From Leptolyngbya sp. KIOST-1 (GTDB lineage: Bacteria; Cyanobacteriota; Cyanobacteriia; Phormidesmidales; Phormidesmidaceae): a stretch of DNA of 64,000 nucleotides. The stretch lies in the NCBI RefSeq assembly GCF_000763385.1, contig NZ_JQFA01000002.1, forward strand, positions 1,674,001-1,738,000, read 5' to 3'. Made by a program: the position numbers and the translations under genes. Under the pieces are notes generated by a model. That model was not told the origin of the DNA. It ran no database searches and saw only the letters and a program-made list of their open reading frames with translations. Shown here one piece after another: positions 42,619 to 50,132 of this stretch. Position 1 is the first letter of the stretch; each line of letters begins with the position of its first letter.

Positions 42619-44745
42619 ATGGCTCAGCAACAGCAAGATAGTGTTAACGAACCAGCGAAATATACTATGACGATTTCGCGCCTGACAGTAGATAAGTTAG
42701 GCGTGAAACTTTACGATAGAGTCTCTGCGGTGATTGCTGAGCTAGTATCCAATAGCTATGACGCAGACGCAACCGAAGTTGAAATCACTGCACCAATGGG
42801 AGAATTTCTTGCGACAAAACCTAACAATCAGTTAATAGATAAAGGCTATACAATTGAGATCTATGATAACGGAATCGGGATGACACCGGAGGAAGTAAAT
42901 AACTTTTATCTCTGCGTTGGAGCAGATAGACGAACTGACAGCAAAAGAGGAGATGAATCCAGAGAATTTAAGCGAAAAGTTATGGGAAGAAAGGGGGTAG
43001 GGAAATTAGCGCCTTTCGGAATTTGTGAAAGAATAGAAATCTTAACCTCTGGCGGAGAAATGGTGAAGGGTGAGGATGAGAATGGACAAGAAGTTCAAGG
43101 ATATTTGACTGCTCACCTAATTCTTGATCGAAGTGAAATCTTGCAAGAGACCGATTCCAATTACGAGCCAGAAGTTGGTGAACTAGATGGGACTGTAAGC
43201 TTAAAAACTGGAACATTAATAAAATTGAGTAAATTTTATAAAAGAGAAGTTCCTGACATAAACATACTCGAAAGACAACTGTCTCAAAGATTCGGAATTT
43301 CTTCACAAGACTGGAAAATTATACTTTTTGATTCAACTAAAACTGAAGACGATGCCGATTACTGTAGAGAGGTAGGAGCGTTTGATATCATTACAATGCC
43401 AGATACAAAGATAACGTTTAGTGAAGATAGAAATGCTTATAGGTTTGATGGAAATATTTTTTCAGATCTTAAGGCAGGATTTGAGCTTAACGGAGAGTTT
43501 TATCCCATTACTGGTTGGGCAGCATATTCTAAGGATCCATACAAAGATGATTTAATGGCAGGTATCCGCATATATTGCCGTGGGAAAATCGCAGCACAAA
43601 CCACTGTATTTAATAGAGGCGCAAGTTTCTCAGGTGAGTATAGTATTCGTTCTTATTTGGTAGGTGAGATTCATGCAGATTGGCTAGATGAACAAGAAGA
43701 AGATCTAATTCAAACTGACCGAAGAGATATTCTTTGGTCTCATGAGTTAGGTCAAGAATTTGAGCAGTGGGGGCTGGCATTACTCAAAAAAGTTGGCAAT
43801 ATGTCTCGTAACCCAGTCAAGAAAAAGACATGGGAATTATTTAAGGAGAATTCAAACATTGAAGAGAGAATTCAGCAAGCATTTCCCAGAGAAGAGCAAA
43901 ATAAAATACGTGAAGAAGCAATGGATTTTGCTCAACTAATTGGCCAAAAAATGCGTGAGGATGAAGTTTCTGATCCTGCTAGGACAGAAGAAATTGTTCA
44001 ACTTAGTTTAACCTTCGGCCCTCATGTAACTTTGGATCGCAAGCTACGTGAAGCTGCGGATGATACTGAGGGAACCCCTATCGCTGTCGTCGCAGAAATC
44101 TTAAAAATTGCTCGAATTGCTGAGCTTTCATCTTTTGGTCGAATTGCTGATGACCGGGTCAGAGTTATTAATAGAGTAGAGACTCTAAAGGATGATAAGC
44201 AAACGCTTGAAGCCGCCTTTCAAGATCTTATTGAGCAAGCTCCTTGGCTTATAGATCCTCAGTGGTCTCCAATTACGCAGAATCAATCTTTTACAACATT
44301 AAAACAAGAGTTCCAGAAGTATTATGTAGAAAATACAGGCGAGGATATTCAACTTAAGGATTTTACAGATCCTAACAAAAGGGCAGACTTTGTGCTTTCA
44401 AATGAAGAGAACGTTATTCAAATCATAGAAATAAAACGCCCAAAACATAAATTTGAAAATCCTGAAATGGAGAGATTGAATAAATATGTAGAGCAGATGA
44501 CAAGCTTTTTGGCTGAAGAAAGTCATAAGGACTTTACTAAGGTATTTAAGGGCTTTCACGTTACACTTGTGTGTGATGATGAGAAGTTGACAGGTGTTTA
44601 TAAGACAGCATTTGAAGGCTTGAGAAAAGATGGGACTTTAACATATATTAGCTGGACATCCTTCCTCAACAGAACTAGAAAGATGCATCAGGATTTCTTA
44701 AATGAAGCTGAAAGACAAAAGAGATATGCAGCACAGGGTTCGTAG
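42619..44745 (+). CDS. GHKL (MORC/MutL-like) ATPase fused to a PD-(D/E)XK nuclease
   Basis: This 708-residue protein is the probable restriction component of a two-gene system. The N-terminal GHKL ATPase has ELVSNSYDADA (E41, N45, D48), YDNGIGM (D83) and GRKGVGK (123-129), as in MORC- and MutL-like ATPases linked to restriction systems. The middle is helical (about 400-560). The C-terminal part reads as a nuclease: RADFVL (D590) followed by IIEIKRP (E604, K606). It overlaps the next gene, a C5 DNA methyltransferase, by 44 bp. The pair is markedly A+T-rich against its G+C-rich neighbours, a sign of transfer. Cleavage activity is predicted only. Confidence 0.8.
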   Translation: MAQQQQDSVNEPAKYTMTISRLTVDKLGVKLYDRVSAVIAELVSNSYDADATEVEITAPMGEFLATKPNNQLIDKGYTIEIYDNGIGMTPEEVNNFYLCVGADRRTDSKRGDESREFKRKVMGRKGVGKLAPFGICERIEILTSGGEMVKGEDENGQEVQGYLTAHLILDRSEILQETDSNYEPEVGELDGTVSLKTGTLIKLSKFYKREVPDINILERQLSQRFGISSQDWKIILFDSTKTEDDADYCREVGAFDIITMPDTKITFSEDRNAYRFDGNIFSDLKAGFELNGEFYPITGWAAYSKDPYKDDLMAGIRIYCRGKIAAQTTVFNRGASFSGEYSIRSYLVGEIHADWLDEQEEDLIQTDRRDILWSHELGQEFEQWGLALLKKVGNMSRNPVKKKTWELFKENSNIEERIQQAFPREEQNKIREEAMDFAQLIGQKMREDEVSDPARTEEIVQLSLTFGPHVTLDRKLREAADDTEGTPIAVVAEILKIARIAELSSFGRIADDRVRVINRVETLKDDKQTLEAAFQDLIEQAPWLIDPQWSPITQNQSFTTLKQEFQKYYVENTGEDIQLKDFTDPNKRADFVLSNEENVIQIIEIKRPKHKFENPEMERLNKYVEQMTSFLAEESHKDFTKVFKGFHVTLVCDDEKLTGVYKTAFEGLRKDGTLTYISWTSFLNRTRKMHQDFLNEAERQKRYAAQGS

Positions 44746-45829
44746 CCTACCTCAGCCAACAGCAATAGATATTTTCGCTGGGGGCGGCGGATTAACAGTA
44801 GGATTAAAAAAAGCAGGTTTTAGGGTAGTCGCTGCTGTTGAGATTGAGCCGCATGCATTCTCAACCTATAAAGCCAATCACCCAGAAGTACGTGCATTTA
44901 AACAAGATGTACGTACAGTTAAAGGTAAAAGTCTGTTGAAATTTTCACCTACTGGAAAAGTTGATCTTCTTTCTGGATGTCCTCCATGTCAGGGCTTTTC
45001 CGCTTTAACTTCCAAGAAAAAAGTTGATGCTGATCCACGGAACCAACTTGTTCTAGAAATGAGTCGCCTCGTAGAAGAAGTCAAGCCTAGGATTGTTATG
45101 ATGGAAAACGTCCCAGGTTTGCCAAAGAAAGGTAAAGTGCTGTTTGATGAACTGCTACAAAAACTAGATTCTTTAGGCTATGTAATTAATTATGATGTCC
45201 TTCAAGTTGCAGATTATGGAATCCCTCAAAGTCGTCAAAGACTTGTCCTCTTAGCTGGAAAAGGGTTTTCAGTAGAGTTTCCAGAAAAGACTCATGCTAA
45301 AGCGGGAGAAGGCGATCTTCTGCCCTGGAAAACTTTGCGCGAAACAATTGGTTCAATGCCAGAGCCAGTGGTTTTATCTGACATCAAGGATAATAGCAGC
45401 CCACAACAGTACAACTGGCATGTTGTTCGTTCCATATCTCCAGAAACTTTGGCAATACTTAAGGCAGCTCAACCTGGCGAAAGTAGATTAAAACTTCCAA
45501 TGGAATTACGACCTCCATGTCATAAAAATAGAAAGGATGGATTTAATAATGTGTACGGTCGTTTGTCTTGGGAGCAAGTCTCATCAACAATAACCGGCGG
45601 CTGTACAACTGTTAGCAAAGGTCGATTTGGCCATCCAGAGAGAGATAGAGCAATTTCTGTTCGAGAAGCCGCATTGATACAGACATTTCCGAAAGACTAT
45701 ATTTTTGATACACCATTCATCGACCATGTCTGTGAAATAATCGGAAATGCGCTGCCATGTGATTTCGCTGAAGTTCTTGCTCATCAGTGCTTTAAAGCGT
45801 TATCTCAGATAGATGAGAACCTGTCATAA
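44702..45829 (+). CDS. C5 cytosine DNA methyltransferase
   Basis: This 375-residue methyltransferase protects or marks DNA by methylating cytosine at C5. Motif I is DIFAGGGGLTVGL, the catalytic loop GCPPCQGFS has C96, motif VI is MMENVPGL (E135-N-V), motif VIII is QSRQRLVLLAG, and the C-terminal part has VREAALIQTFPKDY and EIIGNALPC. The target sequence cannot be read from the protein. Start ATG 44702 overlaps the ATPase gene. A second ATG at 44726 with AAAAGAG upstream is an alternative. With the ATPase-nuclease it forms a restriction-modification-like operon. Confidence 0.88.
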   Translation: MKLKDKRDMQHRVRSLPQPTAIDIFAGGGGLTVGLKKAGFRVVAAVEIEPHAFSTYKANHPEVRAFKQDVRTVKGKSLLKFSPTGKVDLLSGCPPCQGFSALTSKKKVDADPRNQLVLEMSRLVEEVKPRIVMMENVPGLPKKGKVLFDELLQKLDSLGYVINYDVLQVADYGIPQSRQRLVLLAGKGFSVEFPEKTHAKAGEGDLLPWKTLRETIGSMPEPVVLSDIKDNSSPQQYNWHVVRSISPETLAILKAAQPGESRLKLPMELRPPCHKNRKDGFNNVYGRLSWEQVSSTITGGCTTVSKGRFGHPERDRAISVREAALIQTFPKDYIFDTPFIDHVCEIIGNALPCDFAEVLAHQCFKALSQIDENLS

Positions 45830-45941
45830 GTAGGTAGACCTAAGTAATCAGCATACCGATCATGACACAGCAAGGCTTCTAGCAATTCAGGGCTACGTTT
45901 AATTAGCCTCACCTACTTAACTTGTTTAGACAGTGTTGCGA

Positions 45942-46060
45942 TTAAGACAACCAGACTAGACGACCCTTGAACCAATCTACCGGCAAGTAACGCAAGTCTA
46001 GCTGCTCGAACAGGTTGTTTGACTCGTGGGGGATCTCAACGTGATCATTTCCTATCGTTA
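45942..46060 (-). pseudogene. Decayed fragment of a second virB4 gene
   Basis: Bases 45980-46034 match 37771-37825 inside the intact virB4-like gene with about nine differences in 55. The minus-strand translation ESNNLFEQLDLRYLPVD parallels ESNNLFELPDLRHLPGD of VirB4 near residue 560. Similarity fades on both sides and there is no start, motor motif or long frame. It is best read as a leftover of another ICE's transfer operon, replaced or disrupted by the restriction-modification pair and the toxin-antitoxin genes. Confidence 0.65.
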
Positions 46061-46098
46061 GAATTGAAGTCAAAAGTAGTTGCTTTCTTTCATCTTTC

Positions 46099-46365
46099 AT
46101 GCAAATTGTCCTTCCTCCTGAACTAGAACAACTCATCCAACGCCAGCTCGCTGCTGGCAAATACCAATCTGCCCTAGAGGTCATCACAGCAGGCATACAC
46201 CTACTCGACCAGCAAGACGATATCTATCAAGGGCGACTCCCCGAACTCCAGCAAGACGCCCAGATCGGCTGGGAAGCAGCCCAGCGCGGCGAACTCGTTA
46301 AAGGCCCCACCGCCATGGCCCAGATTCGAGAAAACCTGCGGTCTCGCCACGCCTCCGCTGAATAA
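46099..46365 (+). CDS. ParD-like type II antitoxin
   Basis: This 88-residue protein opens with MQIVLPPELEQLIQRQLAAG and YQSALEVITAGIHLLDQQ, the ParD/CopG ribbon-helix-helix pattern, and continues with a charged helical toxin-binding tail. Its stop shares a base with the toxin start. It is expected to neutralise the toxin and repress the operon. Toxin-antitoxin pairs stabilise mobile elements, which fits the location. Confidence 0.8.
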   Translation: MQIVLPPELEQLIQRQLAAGKYQSALEVITAGIHLLDQQDDIYQGRLPELQQDAQIGWEAAQRGELVKGPTAMAQIRENLRSRHASAE

Positions 46366-46673
46366 TGGCACCTCAGTTTTACCTAACCCAACCTGCCATT
46401 CAAGACATCGAGGCCATTGCAGACTACATCGCCGGTCAAACAGGGCTCCAGCAGGCCGAGCGTTTCCTTTCAAAGCTCGATGCCAAATTCGCCAGAATCA
46501 CCCAATTCCCTAATCTGGGGCGGCCACGCGACGAAATCCTCCCTGAACTGCGCAGCCTCTCAATGGAGAGCTACCTCATTCTCTACACCGCAACCGAATC
46601 TAAAGTAGACATCTTGCGGGTCGTCAGTGGTTACCGCGACCTGACGAGCTTGTTCACAGACGACGAAGAGTAA
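46365..46673 (+). CDS. ParE/RelE-family toxin
   Basis: This 102-residue member of the RelE/ParE superfamily has YLTQPAIQDIEAIADYIAG at the start, PNLGRPRDEILPELRSLSME in the middle, and YLILYTATESKVDILRVVSGYRDL near the end. Sequence position and partner type suggest a gyrase-poisoning ParE rather than a ribosome-dependent RelE, but that cannot be proved here. The one-base overlap with the antitoxin implies translational coupling. Confidence 0.82.
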   Translation: MAPQFYLTQPAIQDIEAIADYIAGQTGLQQAERFLSKLDAKFARITQFPNLGRPRDEILPELRSLSMESYLILYTATESKVDILRVVSGYRDLTSLFTDDEE

Positions 46674-46682
46674 TCGATTTTT

Positions 46683-46906
46683 GGTAGACACGGTAGACGC
46701 CCGGTAGACACTCTGTCTACCGGGCAAAAACCTTTATCCACAGGCTATTCAGCCATTTCGGTAGACAGTAGACACTTTCCTCGCAATTCCCCATTGGCAA
46801 ACCCTGTCTACTTGTCTACCGTTTCGCTATAACCCTTACCCATCAGCACTCTCAGCGGTAGACAGGGTGTCTACCGTTTCCTCAAATCTGTCTACCGCGT
46901 CTACCG
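46683..46906. repeat. GTAGAC / GTCTAC repeat array (possible origin iterons)
   Basis: About twelve copies of the hexamer lie in 224 bp, in both orientations, mostly as GGTAGAC or GTCTACCG: at 46684, 46693, 46704, 46715, 46761, 46768, 46806, 46814, 46858, 46869, 46890 and 46899. They cross the stop codon of the DUF3987 primase gene, so its last residues read VDAVDRFEETVDTL. Such a cluster beside a primase-helicase gene resembles a replication origin. It is not a CRISPR, because spacing is irregular and units are too short. Confidence 0.7.
46699..46725. repeat. Perfect 12-bp inverted repeat within the GTAGAC array
   Basis: Arms GCCCGGTAGACA (46699-46710) and its complement (46714-46725) enclose three bases. 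It lies between the convergent toxin and primase genes. No T-run follows on either strand, so it is more likely a protein site or cruciform than a classical terminator. Confidence 0.55.
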
Positions 46907-49232
46907 TTGCCCGCCACCGCAGCCGATTCCCCATCCCCTGGGTTTCCCCATACCCCATCGCCTCCAGCTCTAAAAAATGAGCCCGAATCACCTCCACCCC
47001 CGCCTTCCGTAAACTGCGCTCATAATTCCGCACATCCTTCGCCCGCAGCCAGCCCCGCACCCGCGATAGCTGAATCAGCTTCGTATAGACCGGCTCCAGC
47101 GCTCCATCCACCGTATTCCCGTCCGCGTAGAGTAGCTTCACCTGGCCAATGAACCAGCGCCCCAGCTTAATTGCCGCCTGCATCTGGCCCGTATCCACCG
47201 CCTGGGTCGGCAAATGCCCCTCCACCGCCGCATTGAGGCAGTGCAGAATCAGCGCCAGCCGCCCCGTGTAGCCCTGCATCTTGGAATACACCGCCTGCAA
47301 CCCTGGGTGGGTCTCCGTCACCCGCAACTGATCCAACTGGTCATACCAATCCGCAAACAATGCCTTGGCCTCAGGGCTGAGCCGATAGCACTGAGCCGTC
47401 AACCCCTCCAGCTGCTGATAAAGGCCATAGAGCCGCTCCGATATGTCATGGCGCACCGTCCGCCGAGGAAACGGCGCAGGCTTCAGCGGCAGCAGACACC
47501 ACAAAAACCGCGCCCACTGGCCACTGGCATCCGAGCAATCCCCCATCATCTCCCGCAGAATATCGGGCTGAATCGTCCCCGTCAGGCTCAGGCTGGTGCG
47601 CGGCAAACTGATGCGCAAACCGCTGGCCCGATCCACCTTTAGCCCCGAGCCATCAAAGGCCGTCAGCAGCGACTCCTTATCGTTACCCCGGCCATTGCGG
47701 TACTGGTTCTGCCCCTTGAACAGACCCGCCAGCTCATCCGGCGTCACCAAAATGCCCCGCTCCGGCTGTTGGGCCTGGATGCGGGCGATCGCCTCCCGTG
47801 TCGCATCCGAGGTGTGATACTCCCGTGGCATCGGTTTTCTGGGTCGAATGCCCCTATCCTCCGCTCGGGTCTGCTCCCAATCCCGTAGATCAACTTCATA
47901 CTCTGAGGCGGCATACTCATACTCCTGATCCGCCTCCGCCTGGAGTAACGAGAGCGGCCCCAAAATCTGTCGCTGAATCGGGCTCTTCTTGCTACCTGAG
48001 GGGGCTACCAGTCCTGTAAACACAATTGGCGGCACCGAGAACCCCATCCCCGTATCAATCTCCAGCTCCGTACCCACCCGCAGCAATGACGCCGCCACCG
48101 GCAGCAGCGTCACCAGCATCGCCGCTGGCGTCGCTCCAATCCAGGCAGCAATTTGCTCTAAGGGTTCTGCCAGGTCGGCGTGAAGATACTCCCCCAGACA
48201 CAGCTGGTAATCGCCAATTTTGAGCAGCTGGTGAATCTCGGCCCGGCGATCATCCCGTTCCTCGGTTTGCTCCAGCTCCGCCTGCACCAGGGTAACCAGG
48301 TTACCGATATCCCTAGCCGATAGCCCCGTCTCCTGGTGCCATTGAACCACCTGCGCCGCCAGGGCTAGTTCGGTGGGGCTGATGCCCAGGTAGGTGCGAA
48401 TCTGGTCTTGTAAGGCCTGCACCGACAGTCGCTCGGGGCCTTGAGTAGGGCTGGCCTCCAGCTGCCGCCGGTCTTGCACCGCCGCTCGAATCTGCTCCGC
48501 TGTGGCCCCGTCATGAATCCAATCCGCCACATCCAGCCCGCCATGCTTCGGCAGGTTATGCCAGCGCAGGCTATCCGGGTAGGGGTAGCACCACTGCGCC
48601 GAGGGGAAGTCCTGGGCGACTTCCTCCATATGGGCAATGCCGACCTGGTCGCGATCTGGACACAGCACGAGTTGGGCCGATTGCAAATCCTGACGGTAAT
48701 CACCATAGCTGCGATACTTCTTCGAGCCCCCCAGGGTCGTGGTAGCGGGAATGCCGATCGCCCACAGAGCATCAGCGCAGCCTTCCCCCTCCACCATCCA
48801 GATGGGTTGACCGATGGCGATCGCATTCTGGACATCCCGGTAGCGGTAGATCGGCACCTGGGCTCTAATCTCAGGGGTCAGCCCCTTGACCCACTGCTGC
48901 CCATTCCAGTGGTACTGGACAAAAAACTTTGCACCGTTGCCCCGATCTACCCGAGTCACCTTCACCAGGGGCTGCCCAGTTCGGCTGGGATAAAAGTAAT
49001 CCTGCCGCTGCTGGGGGCGAACTGGCTTCTCGGGTGCGGCGGTGGCTGCAAAGTATTGCCCCCACATGCCATCGGCTGTTGCGCCCCGATAAACGAAGCC
49101 GTCTACCGCCCCATCCTGGTCTACGTGGGTGTGACAGAACACCACCTCCTCATTCCAGCGGCAGTCTTGGTCTTTGATGCGTCCACAAATCGGACAGGGG
49201 AGCGATCGCCCTGAGTAAGTGTACTGTGCCAT
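46836..49232 (-). CDS. TOPRIM / DUF3987 primase-helicase-like replication protein
   Basis: This 798-residue protein has a CHC2-like zinc-finger start (C13-P-I-C16, C24, C33-H-T-H36), a TOPRIM domain (MVEGEGCADAL with E148; VLCPDRDQVG with D193 and D195) and a long DUF3987 region with a helicase-like core (FTGLVAPSGSKKSPIQRQIL as the P-loop-like segment). It is common on cyanobacterial plasmids and elements and probably replicates the excised form. The AGGAG before its ATG lies in a small hairpin (49238-49255). Its 3' end lies in the GTAGAC array. Confidence 0.78.
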   Translation of the reverse strand: MAQYTYSGRSLPCPICGRIKDQDCRWNEEVVFCHTHVDQDGAVDGFVYRGATADGMWGQYFAATAAPEKPVRPQQRQDYFYPSRTGQPLVKVTRVDRGNGAKFFVQYHWNGQQWVKGLTPEIRAQVPIYRYRDVQNAIAIGQPIWMVEGEGCADALWAIGIPATTTLGGSKKYRSYGDYRQDLQSAQLVLCPDRDQVGIAHMEEVAQDFPSAQWCYPYPDSLRWHNLPKHGGLDVADWIHDGATAEQIRAAVQDRRQLEASPTQGPERLSVQALQDQIRTYLGISPTELALAAQVVQWHQETGLSARDIGNLVTLVQAELEQTEERDDRRAEIHQLLKIGDYQLCLGEYLHADLAEPLEQIAAWIGATPAAMLVTLLPVAASLLRVGTELEIDTGMGFSVPPIVFTGLVAPSGSKKSPIQRQILGPLSLLQAEADQEYEYAASEYEVDLRDWEQTRAEDRGIRPRKPMPREYHTSDATREAIARIQAQQPERGILVTPDELAGLFKGQNQYRNGRGNDKESLLTAFDGSGLKVDRASGLRISLPRTSLSLTGTIQPDILREMMGDCSDASGQWARFLWCLLPLKPAPFPRRTVRHDISERLYGLYQQLEGLTAQCYRLSPEAKALFADWYDQLDQLRVTETHPGLQAVYSKMQGYTGRLALILHCLNAAVEGHLPTQAVDTGQMQAAIKLGRWFIGQVKLLYADGNTVDGALEPVYTKLIQLSRVRGWLRAKDVRNYERSLRKAGVEVIRAHFLELEAMGYGETQGMGNRLRWRATVDAVDRFEETVDTLSTAESADG

Positions 49233-49237
49233 GGTTA

Positions 49238-49255
49238 GCTCCTGGTTTTAGGAGC
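49238..49255 (-). promoter_or_regulatory. Hairpin masking the ribosome-binding site of the DUF3987 gene
   Basis: GCTCCT (49238-49243) and AGGAGC (49250-49255) pair perfectly around a six-base loop. On the minus strand the AGGAG of the gene's Shine-Dalgarno lies in this stem, eight bases before the ATG. Translation might therefore be low until the stem is opened. Confidence 0.5.
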
Positions 49256-49304
49256 CAGGCCACCACAATCAACCGGCTTTTTTAACCCTTAGCGGTGCTC
49301 AGTG

Positions 49305-49332
49305 TGGACATTTTCAATGTCTTTGCTATAGT
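49305..49332 (+). promoter_or_regulatory. Sigma-70-type promoter of a possible small RNA
   Basis: TGGACA (49305-49310), a 16-bp spacer and TATAGT (49327-49332) form a near-consensus promoter on the plus strand. No plus-strand gene starts downstream except a 37-codon frame. The predicted transcript would start near 49339. Confidence 0.55.
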
Positions 49333-49338
49333 GAGAAG

Positions 49339-49470
49339 ACACCACTTCTAGCAGCAGATTAATGCCCTGGCTGGTTCGGCAAAAACCACATCAGGATGTT
49401 GATTGGCCTGGCTTAGAAAACAAACGAAAAGATTCAGCACCCTCGCCAATCAATGGCTGGGGTGTTTTTT
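49339..49470 (+). ncRNA. Candidate small RNA, antisense to the primase leader
   Basis: A transcript of about 130 nt is bounded by the near-consensus promoter and the terminator at 49438-49470. It runs opposite to the leftward transcript of the Ner/excisionase-like and DUF3987 primase genes, so it would be antisense to the primase leader if that mRNA begins upstream. A 37-codon open frame (49362-49475) overlaps it and crosses the terminator, so a peptide is the alternative. No known RNA family is recognised. Confidence 0.45.
49438..49470 (+). terminator. Rho-independent terminator of the candidate small RNA
   Basis: The 11-base arms CACCCTCGCCA (49438-49448) and TGGCTGGGGTG (49454-49464) pair at nine of eleven positions around a five-base loop, followed by six Ts (49465-49470). 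It is oriented to end plus-strand transcription, although both annotated neighbours are leftward. Confidence 0.7.
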
Positions 49471-49546
49471 CATAGGTTTTAGAGCTGAGATTTTAAGCCA
49501 GATTCTTAATCACAGACTTGATTGAGCTTGAAGCCCTCGACTTGGT

Positions 49547-49828
49547 TCAACGATCTTTTAATCGATGTCCAGATCGTTTATGAATCTTGCGCTGGTTGCT
49601 CAACAAACTGGCCTGGTAGATCTCAATGGCCCGTTGGTGAGCTACTGGGTCATGGCGGTTGTGGAGCCAGTCCTTGATCAGCTCTAAGTTGTAGCGAATG
49701 CAGCGACTATTCACTCGAACCCAGTGAACACCCTCGATCAACAGCCCCTGCACTCGATAGCGTCTCAAGGTGGTACCGCTGAGCTTCAGCGACTGGGTAG
49801 CTTCCTGCTTGCTGACAAATTGAACCAT
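49547..49828 (-). CDS. Small helix-turn-helix protein, possible excisionase
   Basis: This 93-residue basic protein has VSKQEATQSLKLSGTTLRRY near the start, the winged-helix pattern of MerR/excisionase-type proteins, then RVNSRCIRYNLELIKDWLHN. The start ATG at 49828 has AGGAAGGA upstream. It lies close to the integrase and next to the phage-type switch, so it is a candidate recombination directionality factor. It could also be another regulator. It overlaps the Ner-like frame by 122 bp. Confidence 0.6.
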   Translation of the reverse strand: MVQFVSKQEATQSLKLSGTTLRRYRVQGLLIEGVHWVRVNSRCIRYNLELIKDWLHNRHDPVAHQRAIEIYQASLLSNQRKIHKRSGHRLKDR

Positions 49829-50036
49829 GGTTCATCCTTCCTCGCTTATACCGTTGAGGCCAAATCTCATGGGGAGGCAGGCCAAGTTTGCCCGCCACGA
49901 CCTGCTCGATACGCCGAGATCGCTGTCGAGTCAAGGCATGGGAGACTGCCGAGGTGCCAATATTCAGTTCTTTTGCGATGCTGGTTAAAGTCCAACCCTG
50001 CTTGCGTAGAGCTGCTTTAATGTCTTCTACATGCAT
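49707..50036 (-). CDS. Ner-like helix-turn-helix regulator
   Basis: Residues 1-70 match phage Mu Ner / Nlp-type regulators: MHVEDIKAALRKQGWTLTSI, AKELNIGTSAVSHALT and LGLPPHEIWPQRYKRGR. Beyond residue 70 the frame looks unlike protein and overlaps the start of the next gene (its own ATG at 49828) by 122 bp. A frameshift may have replaced a stop near residue 72. It is divergent from the repressor-like gene at 50133, as ner and c are in Mu, so it probably controls the switch. Confidence 0.65.
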   Translation of the reverse strand: MHVEDIKAALRKQGWTLTSIAKELNIGTSAVSHALTRQRSRRIEQVVAGKLGLPPHEIWPQRYKRGRMNHGSICQQAGSYPVAEAQRYHLETLSSAGAVDRGCSLGSSE

Positions 50037-50132
50037 AGAATTGTCTTAGCTCCATCAATATATCGATGAAGTTAGCAATAAATAAATTGCATGTCAAGTG
50101 TTATAATTTGCATCTGCGATTAATGTAACTCT
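50037..50132. promoter_or_regulatory. Divergent operator region of the Ner/repressor switch
   Basis: This 96-bp A+T-rich spacer lies between the leftward Ner-like and rightward repressor-like genes. It holds a TATAAT box at 50101-50106 facing the repressor, TTGCAT at 50087-50092 and again in TTTGCAT at 50107-50113, and a near-palindrome around CATCAATATATCGATG (50054-50069). These are probable operator sites. Confidence 0.5.

Noticed and set aside
46683..46906. GTAGAC array as a CRISPR
   Set aside because: Units are six to eight bases, in both orientations and irregularly spaced, with no cas genes.
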